In this document: positions 5,378 to 12,488 of the stretch, piece after piece
Numbering within the stretch: position 1 is the stretch's first letter
Layout: each line of letters begins with the position of its first letter
DNA from: an uncultured Campylobacter sp.
Lineage (GTDB): Bacteria; Campylobacterota; Campylobacteria; Campylobacterales; Campylobacteraceae
Length of the DNA: 28,165 nucleotides
Assembly: GCF_938039205.1 (NCBI RefSeq)
Contig: NZ_CALHVM010000019.1
Span: 1-28,165 of the forward strand
Direction of reading: 5' to 3'
Position numbers and translations under genes: made by a program
Notes under the pieces: generated by a model
Told to the model about the DNA's origin: nothing
The model's input: the letters and a program-made list of their open reading frames with translations, nothing else
Database searches by the model: none

Positions 5378-8030
5378 ACTTCAACTCGCCCCAATCCTTC
5401 GCCACGTTTAGGCTCGTTTTTAGCGGTACGTTTAGTTTATAAATTTCTTGCATTATCTTTTGCGCCGCTGCGCCAAACTCCTCAGCGTAGCCATCCTCGA
5501 CCTCGAAAATCAGTTCGTCGTGTATCTGCAAAAGCATTTTCGCGCGCGGACTTAAAAGCGGACGGATTTTTACCATCGCCATCTTGATGATATCCGCAGC
5601 CGAGCCTTGAAATATCGTATTTACCGCCTCGCGCTCATACATCGCCGTTTGCATCGGCGTCGCGGTAGTAAAGTCAAATAGCCGCTTTCTACCCAGCAGC
5701 GTACGCACGAAGCCCTCGTTTTTCGCGGCGGTTTTTATCCCTTCTAAAAAGCCTTTTATCGTAGGGAAAGCTTTAAAATAGCGCTCGATATACTCCTTTG
5801 CCTCGGCGCGCGTGATACTTACCTGATTTGCCAGCTTGCTCGAGCCCATGCCGTAAATGAGACCGAAATTTATACTCTTAGCCACCGCGCGGTTTTGCCC
5901 TTCGGCACTGCCAAATATACTAATCGCAGTGCGCGCGTGGATGTCCTCGTCGTTCGCAAACGCCCGCAAAAGCGCCTCGTCGCGGCTAAAATGCGCAAGT
6001 AGCCGCAGCTCGATCTGCGAGTAGTCAAGGCCTACGAAGCTAAAGCCGCTTTTAGCCTCAAAGCAGCCGCGCACGTCTTTTGCCAGCGCACCGCGAGCCG
6101 GGATATTTTGCAGATTCGGGTTTTTAGACGAGAGCCTGCCGGTGCTCGTTCCCGTCTGGATAAAGTTCGTGTATATCCTGCTATCGGCATCCTTTTTAGC
6201 CAAATTTAGCAGCGGCTCGCAGTATGTGCTTTGTAGCTTATATAGCTCGCGGTACTCGAGTAGTTTTTCGATGACGGGATGCTCGTCGATGAGCTCGGCT
6301 AGCACGGCCTCGTCGGTGCTGTAGCCGGTTTTTGTTTTTTTCTTTACGGGTAGTTTTAGGTGTTCAAACAGCACTGAGCCTAGCTGCTTAACGGAGTTAA
6401 TATTAAAATTTTCGCCCGTTAGCTCGTAAATTTCGCTCGTCAGCGCCTTGATTTTAGCGTCGTTTCGCAGGATCAAATTTTGCATTTTCCCCTGGTTTAT
6501 CGCGATACCCTCGCGCTCCATATCAAAAAGCGTAAGAATGAAAGGAAACTCGTGTGTATCGGCAAGTGCGAGCAACTCCGGATCAAGCAAATTTAAAAAG
6601 CTTTTGTAAAACTTCAGCGTTATCCAAGCATCCTCGGCGGCGTATTTGGCCGCGTTTTCCAGCGCCACGGACGCGAAGGTCTCGCCGCGCTTTACCACGT
6701 CTTCAAATTTAATCGTGTCGTAGTCGTAGAGGCGCTTAGCTAGCGCGTCCATACCTACGCTTGAGCCTGGATCCATGAGCCAGGCCAGTATCATCGTATC
6801 TTTAAAATTTACGGGCGGCTCGAGTCCTAGATTTCGCTTTACGACCTTAAAATCGTACTTCAAATTTTGCCCGATCACGCAGCCTTTGTAAATTTGCCCT
6901 ATCGCCCAGGCGGCAAATTTCTCGCTCACCTGCTTCGGCGCGCCCAGATACTCGTGCGACACGGGCACGTAGTAGGCTTCCTCGTCGTTAAAGCAAAAGC
7001 TAAAGCCGACCAACCTGGCGTTTTGCGTATCGACGTCCGTGGTCTCGGTGTCAAAGGCCACGAGCGTGTCCGCGTCTATATTTGCCAGCAGTCGCTCGAT
7101 CTCGCCCTCGTCCGTTAAAAGCCGCGCGTTAAAGCCGAGCTTAAATTCCGCGTTTTCGCCCGCGTCTTGGCTATTTTGCAGCGCTTTTAAGAGGCGGTTT
7201 AGATCGTATTCACGAAGAGTATCGGCGACCTTTACGAGCGGATTTTGCTCGGGAAATTCCGCTCTTTTTAGATCAAGCACGCCAGGCACGTCGTCAAAAA
7301 GCGAGGTTAGGCGCTTGCTCAAAAACGCGCTCTCTCGGCCTTCTGCTAGCATACTGCGGATGCGTTCGTTTCGCACTAGCGGCAGGTTTTCGTAGATGCC
7401 TTCGAGGCTGCCAAATTCGTTTAGTAGCTTTTTCGCGCCCACCGCGCCGATGCCTTTTACGCCTGGGATATTATCCGAGCTATCGCCCGCGATCGCGAGA
7501 AAATCGCGTATGTAGCTTGGCGGAACGCCGTATTTTTCTATGCAGCTCGCGCTATCGTGGTCGATCTTGCTTTGGGGGCTGTAGATGCTCACTTTGCCGT
7601 CCTCGATGAGCTGATAGAGGTCTTTATCGTGCGTTACGATACGTACAAATATACCCCTCTGCTTGCACTCCTTTACGACGCTAGCGATGATGTCGTCGGC
7701 CTCGTAGCCTTCGCGGCTCACGGCAGCTAGACCCATTTTTTCTATCATTTCGATGCACACGGGCAGCTGCTCTTTTAGCGCGGCTGGCGGCTCGGAGCGG
7801 TTGGCTTTGTATTCGCCCAGGATCTCGTGGCGCAGCGTTTTGCCCTTGCTATCTAGCGCAAAGATGATGTAGTCGCTGGCAAACTCCTGGCGCAGATTCA
7901 TGATAAAGCTAGCAAAGCCGCTCACCATGCCGCTTGGCTTGCCCTCGCGGTTTTTTAGTCCGCTCATCGCGTAGTAAAGCCTGAAAAAAAATCCGAAAGT
8001 GTCGATGATCGTTAGCGTTTTTTGGCTCAT
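5376..8030 (-). CDS. polA: DNA polymerase I
   Basis: An 884-residue repair and Okazaki-fragment polymerase with all three domains. Residues 1-290 are the 5'-nuclease: IDTFGFFFRLYYAM at the N terminus, YEADDIIAS, and DLYQL/SSDNIPGVKGIGAVGA with the helix-hairpin-helix. Around residue 325 the proofreading domain begins with LVAFDTETT (Exo I), followed by GQNLKYDFKVV (Exo II) and YAAEDAWITLKFY (Exo III); all acidic residues needed for 3'-5' exonuclease are present, unlike Taq polymerase. The family A polymerase part carries STGRLSSKNPNLQNIP, DYSQIELRLLAHFS near 665 (motif A), INFGLIYGMG (motif B) and LLQIHDELIFEVE near 837 (motif C). The ATG at 8030 follows AAAGGAT. The size is close to E. coli Pol I (928). 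Upstream, the probable promoter is one copy of a 38-bp direct repeat. Confidence 0.98.
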   Translation of the reverse strand: MSQKTLTIIDTFGFFFRLYYAMSGLKNREGKPSGMVSGFASFIMNLRQEFASDYIIFALDSKGKTLRHEILGEYKANRSEPPAALKEQLPVCIEMIEKMGLAAVSREGYEADDIIASVVKECKQRGIFVRIVTHDKDLYQLIEDGKVSIYSPQSKIDHDSASCIEKYGVPPSYIRDFLAIAGDSSDNIPGVKGIGAVGAKKLLNEFGSLEGIYENLPLVRNERIRSMLAEGRESAFLSKRLTSLFDDVPGVLDLKRAEFPEQNPLVKVADTLREYDLNRLLKALQNSQDAGENAEFKLGFNARLLTDEGEIERLLANIDADTLVAFDTETTDVDTQNARLVGFSFCFNDEEAYYVPVSHEYLGAPKQVSEKFAAWAIGQIYKGCVIGQNLKYDFKVVKRNLGLEPPVNFKDTMILAWLMDPGSSVGMDALAKRLYDYDTIKFEDVVKRGETFASVALENAAKYAAEDAWITLKFYKSFLNLLDPELLALADTHEFPFILTLFDMEREGIAINQGKMQNLILRNDAKIKALTSEIYELTGENFNINSVKQLGSVLFEHLKLPVKKKTKTGYSTDEAVLAELIDEHPVIEKLLEYRELYKLQSTYCEPLLNLAKKDADSRIYTNFIQTGTSTGRLSSKNPNLQNIPARGALAKDVRGCFEAKSGFSFVGLDYSQIELRLLAHFSRDEALLRAFANDEDIHARTAISIFGSAEGQNRAVAKSINFGLIYGMGSSKLANQVSITRAEAKEYIERYFKAFPTIKGFLEGIKTAAKNEGFVRTLLGRKRLFDFTTATPMQTAMYEREAVNTIFQGSAADIIKMAMVKIRPLLSPRAKMLLQIHDELIFEVEDGYAEEFGAAAQKIMQEIYKLNVPLKTSLNVAKDWGELK

Positions 8031-8049
8031 TTTTTATCCTTTTTTTGGG

Positions 8050-8087
8050 CTAATTTTACAAATTTTAGGCAAAAAGTAGGCTGATTT
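8050..8087. repeat. Direct repeat copy 1 in the polA upstream region
   Basis: This 38-bp stretch (starting CTAATTTTACAAATTTTAGG) matches 9034-9071 at 35 of 38 positions; the first 26 bases are identical and the three differences are adjacent. Read on the minus strand it contains GTAAAATTAG, a possible -10 box (TAAAAT, 8053-8058) for polA. The two copies bracket an AT-rich three-gene cassette. Confidence 0.8.
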
Positions 8088-8159
8088 TAGGATAAAAATG
8101 GGCCAAAAATTAAATAGCAGTCCAAGCGCACCAATGATATTAGCACGCAAATTTGTGCG

Positions 8160-8243
8160 TCAGCCGCCACCTGATGTATCTATTGAAACATCTTCGCCGT
8201 CGTCTATTTCATATACTATTTTACCGTTAATGAATATTTGCAC
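8160..8243 (-). CDS. Possible 27-residue mini-protein overlapping the end of the upstream gene
   Basis: A GTG at 8243 is preceded by AAGGAAAAAAGCA, a well-placed ribosome site, and opens a frame of 27 codons ending in TGA at 8160. The peptide would read MQIFINGKIVYEIDDGED then VSIDTSGGG: a plausible beta-hairpin followed by a glycine tail, quite unlike random translation. It overlaps the 3' end of the 8227-8607 gene by 17 bases in another frame, the arrangement of coupled translation. It could equally be the surviving N terminus of a longer protein cut off when the cassette joined the polA upstream region. I do not recognise the sequence. Support is the ribosome site and composition only. Confidence 0.35.
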   Translation of the reverse strand: MQIFINGKIVYEIDDGEDVSIDTSGGG

Positions 8244-8607
8244 TGCTTTTTTCCTTATGCAGGTGTTTTTTAAATGGTTTAAAATCAATCTTTAATTTAG
8301 GCACACCATAGCTATCCGTAATGAGTCCACAAATAGCAGAGCATACACCATTAACTAGATTTTCATCAAATTTGTTGCTTCCTAGCCACATACCAGCCTT
8401 ATATTCGCCTATATATTTGGCAAAATACTCATCTCTCGGATTAAAGCACTCTAGTGATGGATATTCGTTTTGACTATAAGGCTTATCGCTCATCATTATG
8501 CTGTATTCTTTACAAAGGTTAATTAAATCACTTATATTGCTAACTTCGTAAGTCTTGGGCAAATTCTTCATTGTAAGTTCTTGGATGGTTATTGTAAATT
8601 TATTCAT
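8227..8607 (-). CDS. Hypothetical 126-residue soluble protein
   Basis: I do not recognise this protein. It is acidic to neutral and soluble-looking with no signal peptide or membrane helix; notable features are a motif YIGEYKAGMWLG around residues 65-76, three cysteines (LINLC, LECF, GVCSAICG) and a basic C-terminal tail FKPFKKHLHKEK. The ATG at 8607 lies 11 bases after the secreted-protein gene at 8619 and has only a weak AAAGATA before it, so translation probably depends on the upstream gene; an inner ATG at residue 13 has no better site. DNA here is AT-rich (23 of 60 G+C in 8341-8400), unlike polA. With its secreted neighbour it may form an exported-protein and partner pair, but no function can be assigned. 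Confidence 0.65.
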   Translation of the reverse strand: MNKFTITIQELTMKNLPKTYEVSNISDLINLCKEYSIMMSDKPYSQNEYPSLECFNPRDEYFAKYIGEYKAGMWLGSNKFDENLVNGVCSAICGLITDSYGVPKLKIDFKPFKKHLHKEKSSANIH

Positions 8608-8618
8608 AGTCTATATCT

Positions 8619-9002
8619 TTATTTGATTTCTACAGAAACACCGTGCTTAATACTGTTTTTAAACATTTTTTGATTTCTCATAGGGGATGAATTAACATAG
8701 GCTTTTCCAGTATCTTTATCTATATGAATTACGTAAAATATAACGCCTCCGCCATCGGAATTAGCTGTGCAGCCTATCATAGTATCTTTTGTAAAGCCGC
8801 GTTCTTTAACGTTTTCGATTGGCCAAGGACGATAATTTTTATAAACACTCATACGTTCTGCTACTGGAGTTCCTCTTGAAGACGGATTAGCTTTTATGCC
8901 AGCAAGTATCACATCCTTATCATTGCATTTATATTCTCTTGCGTCGGCACTTATCGCCAGCAGAGATAGCGCAACCAAGCTAGCTAAAATCGTTTTTTTC
9001 AT
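8619..9002 (-). CDS. Small secreted (periplasmic) protein of unknown function
   Basis: A 127-residue protein starting with a textbook signal peptide, MKKTILASLVALSLLAISADA, with cleavage expected after the A-D-A site before REYKC. The mature part is about 106 residues with two cysteines (YKC and MIGCT) that could form a disulfide, a glycine run DGGGVIFYVIHIDKDTG, and a basic end. I chose the ATG at 9002, since AAAAAGGAT lies just before it; an ATG six codons earlier overlaps that site. It heads the cassette with the gene at 8227-8607, 11 bases away. I do not recognise the family; small disulfide-bonded periplasmic inhibitors or adhesins have this general form, but that is speculation. Upstream is the second copy of the polA promoter repeat. 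Confidence 0.75.
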   Translation of the reverse strand: MKKTILASLVALSLLAISADAREYKCNDKDVILAGIKANPSSRGTPVAERMSVYKNYRPWPIENVKERGFTKDTMIGCTANSDGGGVIFYVIHIDKDTGKAYVNSSPMRNQKMFKNSIKHGVSVEIK

Positions 9003-9033
9003 TTTTGTATCCTTTTTCAAATATTTTTACCGA

Positions 9034-9071
9034 CTAATTTTACAAATTTTAGGCAAAAAAACGGCTGATTT
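9034..9071. repeat. Direct repeat copy 2, upstream of the secreted-protein gene
   Basis: It matches 8050-8087 at 35 of 38 positions with the same orientation and a similar distance to the start codon that follows on the minus strand (about 30 bases here and 20 at polA). It may act as promoter of the cassette, with TAAAAT on the minus strand. The 984-bp offset defines the inserted segment. Confidence 0.8.
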
Positions 9072-9173
9072 GAAAGCAAATTTAAAATTTAGCGGCGCGG
9101 GGTAAGCGCGGGAGCGGTCAAATTTGAGTTAAATTTGACGCTAAATTTGAGCGGGTAAATTTAAAAAGTAGTC

Positions 9174-9207
9174 AAATTTGAGCGGCCAAATTTAACCGCT
9201 CAAATTT
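9174..9207 (-). terminator. Hairpin after the torA-like gene
   Basis: AAATTTGAGCGG at 9174-9185 pairs perfectly with CCGCTCAAATTT at 9196-9207 (12 pairs, ten-base loop). On the minus strand it starts 13 bases after the reductase stop codon and is followed by GACTACTTTTTAAATT, a short U-run. The stretch 9091-9173 just beyond holds several further CAAATTTG words and no gene. Confidence 0.6.
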
Positions 9208-9219
9208 AAATCACAAAGC

Positions 9220-11673
9220 CTAAGCCTCTATCGTAACTGGCCTATCAAACGCCGTTATACTCGGCAGTTCGCCTTTAAATTTCTCGATCTGCACCATGCT
9301 CGTGTGCGCGGTGTTGCTTTGCGAGAGCTGCGAGCTAGGCACGTCTTTGGTTAGCACGTTTATGTTGCCGTGTTTGCATAGGCTACGCTCGCCCCAGACG
9401 GCAGGATCGTACCACGCGCCCTCGCTTACGATCACGACGTTATCTTGCGCGGTGTCGCTTACCAGCGCGCCGCAGAGTATCTCGCCTCGGTCGTTGTAGA
9501 TCCTCACTACGTCGCCCGTTTTTATGCCGCGCGCCTTTGCCGTGGCGGGGCTGATGAGTGCTGGTTCGCGGTTTGCGATCTCGGCGTAGTTGCGGATGAG
9601 CGAGCTGTTTAGCTGCGAGTGGAGCCTAAATTTAGAGTGCGCGCCGCTGATGGCGATAGGATACTTGCTCACGTCGCCGCCCAGCCACTCAAACGGCTCC
9701 ATCCACGTCGCGTGCGGCGGGCAGTCGGGATAGCCTAGCTTTTCGACCGCTTCAGAGTATAGCTCGATCTTGCCAGACGGGGTTTTTAGCGCGTTTTTCT
9801 CTGGGTCGGCGCGGAAGTCAGCGTAGTTTGTGAAGTACCGCTTTTTCTCGTCGATCTTATCAAATTTGACATATCCTTTTTGCCAAAACTCATCAAATTT
9901 CGGCATCGCTATGCCCATGCCTTCAGCCTTTTGAACTGCATCGGCGTAGATTTCCTTCACCCACTCAAGCTCCGTTTTGCCCTCGCTAAAGGCCTGTTCG
10001 TACTCCTCGCCCCACTGCGCGCAGATGAGCCGCGCGATCTCAAAGTCGCTCTTGCTCTCGCCCGCGGGCTTTACTAGCGGTTTAATGGCAAAAAGGTATT
10101 CGCTAGTAGAGTTTGCAAACTCTATATCCGTGCGCTCGCACTCAAGAGCAGCTGGCAGCACGATGTCGCTGAGCCTCGCCGTACTCGTCCAAAAGGGCTC
10201 GGTGGTGATGATCGCTTCGATCTTTTTCATCGCTTCGACCGCGCGGTTGGTATCGGGATGACGGGTGAAGGTCGAGCCGTTGGCGTTAAACATCACGCGA
10301 ATGTGCGGCATAACGTACTTTTTGCCGTTGCGCTCGATCTGCTTGCCCGGCTCCATGATCGCATCTATAAGCCTGCTGTTTGGTATCTCGTGGTATTTAG
10401 CTTTGGCTAGCTTGCCTTGCGGAGCGATGTATTTTTCGTTTACCGCGGGGTTAAAGGCCTGAAGCTTTGGCGCGACGAAGCTAATATCTGCGTTTTTATG
10501 CATCTGATCGTTCATCACGTAGCCGCGCCCGGTCTTGCCGATGTCGCCTAGCATCGCAGCTAGCGTGATCAGCGCCCAGTACGCCATCTCGCCGTGGTGC
10601 TGACGCTGGATAGAGTATCCTGTAACTATGAGCGTGTCTTTTTTAGCCAGAGTATCCGCTAGATTTTTTAGCTCCTTTTCGCTCACGCCGCAAATTTTAC
10701 TCGCCCATTTTAGATCTTTTTTCACGCCGTCTTTCGCGCCTGTGAAATAATCCTTAAATTTATCGAACCCGACCGTGTAGCGCTCGATAAATTCCTTGTC
10801 GTAAAGGCCGTTTTCGTAAAGATAATCGCAAAGTCCGATCAGCATCGCCGTATCGGTGCAAGGGCGCACGGCGAGATAATCCGCGCCGAAATACTCTGCC
10901 GTTTCGTTGCGGTAAACATCGACGCTGTAAATTTTCATCTCGCCTTTTTTAAATTTATCCTTCATAATCTCGTAGTAGGCGTAGGAGTTGTGCATCGGAA
11001 CGCCGATAGCGATCTTGTTTGAAACGACCGGATTCGTGCCCCAAAACACGATCGTTTTAGCCTCCTTTATCACGCCCTCCCAGCGTGTCGGAGCGTGCGT
11101 CGGATCGATAGAGCCCGTCACGTGAGGTAAAAATGCCGTCGCCGCGCCGTAAGAGTAGCCGCCAAGCTCGCTCACATAGCCTCCAAGCGCGTTTAGCATG
11201 CGCTTTGCAGTGCGCTGCGAGTGGCCGACCTTGCCGAGGCTACCCCACTGATAAAGCTGCCCGTAGATGGCCTCCGAGCCGTATTTGTCGAAGTTTTCTT
11301 TTAAAATTTTAGCGCTTAGCTTTATCGCCTCGTCCCAGCTAACGCGCACGAAGGGCTCTTTGCCGCGAAGCTCGGGTTTTGGATTTGACGGGTCTGCGAG
11401 GAAGCTTTTGCGCACGTATGGGTATTTCACGCGCGTTTCGTTTTGGATGTGATCGCTTAGGGCGTTGTTTAGCACCGTTGGCATCGCGTCGCCCTCAAAT
11501 GGCTCGGTACCAACGACCCTGCCGCCGATGGTTTGGACGTAAAATGCGCCGAATTTATTCGCGCAAAGCCCCATCTGCTCGTCAAATATCGCCTGCGCCG
11601 CCGCGTCAAATTGCTTCGCCTGCGCCGATGCCGCCGCCAGCGCGCCTAGTTTTAAAAAATCTCGTCTTTTCAT
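9220..11673 (-). CDS. Periplasmic molybdopterin reductase, TorA/BisC (TMAO/S- or N-oxide) type
   Basis: An 817-residue catalytic subunit of the DMSO-reductase superfamily that would reduce trimethylamine N-oxide or a biotin/methionine sulfoxide-type acceptor. The N terminus MKRRDFLKLGALAAASAQA is a twin-arginine signal, so the folded enzyme is exported. There is no N-terminal Fe-S cysteine cluster. The molybdenum ligand is Ser174 in GGYSYGAAT, matching the serine-ligated TorA/DorA/BisC group, followed by PHVTGSIDP; pterin-binding blocks FWGTNPVVSN and GVPMHNS, and the C-terminal GDVVRIYNDRGEI and EGAWYDP, are also typical. The length is close to TorA (848). The ATG at 11673 follows GGAG. No TorC-type cytochrome or TorD chaperone gene is adjacent, so the electron donor must be coded elsewhere. 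The Campylobacter jejuni homologue Cj0264 has a cytochrome neighbour, which is lacking here. The exact substrate cannot be read from sequence. Confidence 0.87.
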   Translation of the reverse strand: MKRRDFLKLGALAAASAQAKQFDAAAQAIFDEQMGLCANKFGAFYVQTIGGRVVGTEPFEGDAMPTVLNNALSDHIQNETRVKYPYVRKSFLADPSNPKPELRGKEPFVRVSWDEAIKLSAKILKENFDKYGSEAIYGQLYQWGSLGKVGHSQRTAKRMLNALGGYVSELGGYSYGAATAFLPHVTGSIDPTHAPTRWEGVIKEAKTIVFWGTNPVVSNKIAIGVPMHNSYAYYEIMKDKFKKGEMKIYSVDVYRNETAEYFGADYLAVRPCTDTAMLIGLCDYLYENGLYDKEFIERYTVGFDKFKDYFTGAKDGVKKDLKWASKICGVSEKELKNLADTLAKKDTLIVTGYSIQRQHHGEMAYWALITLAAMLGDIGKTGRGYVMNDQMHKNADISFVAPKLQAFNPAVNEKYIAPQGKLAKAKYHEIPNSRLIDAIMEPGKQIERNGKKYVMPHIRVMFNANGSTFTRHPDTNRAVEAMKKIEAIITTEPFWTSTARLSDIVLPAALECERTDIEFANSTSEYLFAIKPLVKPAGESKSDFEIARLICAQWGEEYEQAFSEGKTELEWVKEIYADAVQKAEGMGIAMPKFDEFWQKGYVKFDKIDEKKRYFTNYADFRADPEKNALKTPSGKIELYSEAVEKLGYPDCPPHATWMEPFEWLGGDVSKYPIAISGAHSKFRLHSQLNSSLIRNYAEIANREPALISPATAKARGIKTGDVVRIYNDRGEILCGALVSDTAQDNVVIVSEGAWYDPAVWGERSLCKHGNINVLTKDVPSSQLSQSNTAHTSMVQIEKFKGELPSITAFDRPVTIEA

Positions 11674-11898
11674 GGTTGTCTCCGTTAAATTTAAATTTGA
11701 TGGTTGATTTGGTTTAAATTTAGCGGGATTTATGGAGTTAAACTTTGCATCGTTTGCCTTTTATCGTATTACGCGACCTCGCGTCTTGGCGGCGATTTTA
11801 CTAAATTTGGGCTTAATTATCGTTTTAGCGGCGATTTTAAAAATAGCGTAAATTTAGGCCAAATTTGATAATATCTCATCAAAATTTAAAGGAAGCAA
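11674..11898. promoter_or_regulatory. Divergent intergenic region, torA-like gene / YcxB-like gene
   Basis: The 225 bases between the two start codons contain no credible reading frame. For the plus-strand gene there is a GATAAT -10 box at 11867-11872 and AAAGGAA before the ATG at 11899. For the reductase only the GGAG ribosome site is clear; no box stands out. AAATTT words are dense at both ends. Confidence 0.5.
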
Positions 11899-12468
11899 AT
11901 GTCAAATTTAAAAGCCGAATTTGAGATAAAGCCTAGCGCCGAGTATAAAGCCATGACGCGCGAGGTGGGCAAGATAGTCTATAAGGGCGATAAATTTATG
12001 CGAAACATACGTATATGCGACTTTACGGCGTCGGCTCTTGGCATGTTTTTTATCACGCTTTTGTGCGTCAAATTTTACTTCAGGGAGCTTAGCCAATTGC
12101 TTAGGGATTACGGTTTTAGCGGCGTGGAAAATCTAGCCTACCTATCGTGGATGGCCGCGTTTTTTACTCTGCTTTACGCTACTGGGCTGCGGCCTTGGCT
12201 GCTTACTCGCGCGCTGATAAATAAAGCAAACTACGGCGAATTCGGACCAAAAAGCGTGATCTTAGAGGATGAGTTTTTCGTGCAAAAGAGCAAATTCGGC
12301 GAGGGCAGATACAGATACGCCGTCATCAGCGACGTGCGATATGTGGGTAAGTTTGTCGTCGTTATCATCGCAAACTCCATGTTTTGCGCCGTGCCGCGAG
12401 AGGCTTTCGCAGACGGCGGGGCGGAGTTTTTAAGCGAGATAAAAAAACGCGCGAAGCTAGACGCGTAA
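11899..12468 (+). CDS. YcxB-like membrane protein
   Basis: A 189-residue protein with a cytoplasmic N terminus (about 40 residues), two membrane helices (about 42-61 and 79-97) and a C-terminal domain of about 90 residues. The latter, with VILEDEFFVQKSKFGEGRYRYAVISDVRYVGKFVVVII and then CAVPREAF, follows the YcxB-like pattern: strand-rich, a W/Y-I-x-V turn, then a final proline-containing strand. The family has no established function and occurs in membrane proteins of many bacteria. The ATG at 11899 has AAAGGAAGCAA before it. The next gene begins 20 bases after the stop and the third 29 bases after that, so all three are probably one operon, driven by the GATAAT box upstream. Confidence 0.65.
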   Translation: MSNLKAEFEIKPSAEYKAMTREVGKIVYKGDKFMRNIRICDFTASALGMFFITLLCVKFYFRELSQLLRDYGFSGVENLAYLSWMAAFFTLLYATGLRPWLLTRALINKANYGEFGPKSVILEDEFFVQKSKFGEGRYRYAVISDVRYVGKFVVVIIANSMFCAVPREAFADGGAEFLSEIKKRAKLDA

Positions 12469-12488
12469 AATCAAATTTAGGATTTAAA

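Noticed and set aside
8098..8295. Plus-strand frame of 65 codons opposite the cassette
   Set aside because: It has no good ribosome site, runs antisense across the end of the hypothetical gene and the mini-ORF, and its composition looks like reverse translation of the minus-strand peptide.
8050..9071. Insertion sequence or integron cassette
   Set aside because: No transposase or integrase, no terminal inverted repeats and no attC-like structure are present; only the duplicated polA flank marks the borders.
9091..9207. Tandem CAAATTTG words as a repeat array or CRISPR
   Set aside because: The words are 8-10 bases with irregular spacing and occur across the whole window as a genome-wide habit; no uniform spacers or repeats of CRISPR length exist.
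12384..12488. Extended N terminus for the zinc-finger protein
   Set aside because: It lies within the YcxB-like gene in another frame; the extension is Arg-rich and typical of out-of-frame reading, while 12489 has an AGGA site and a sensible start.
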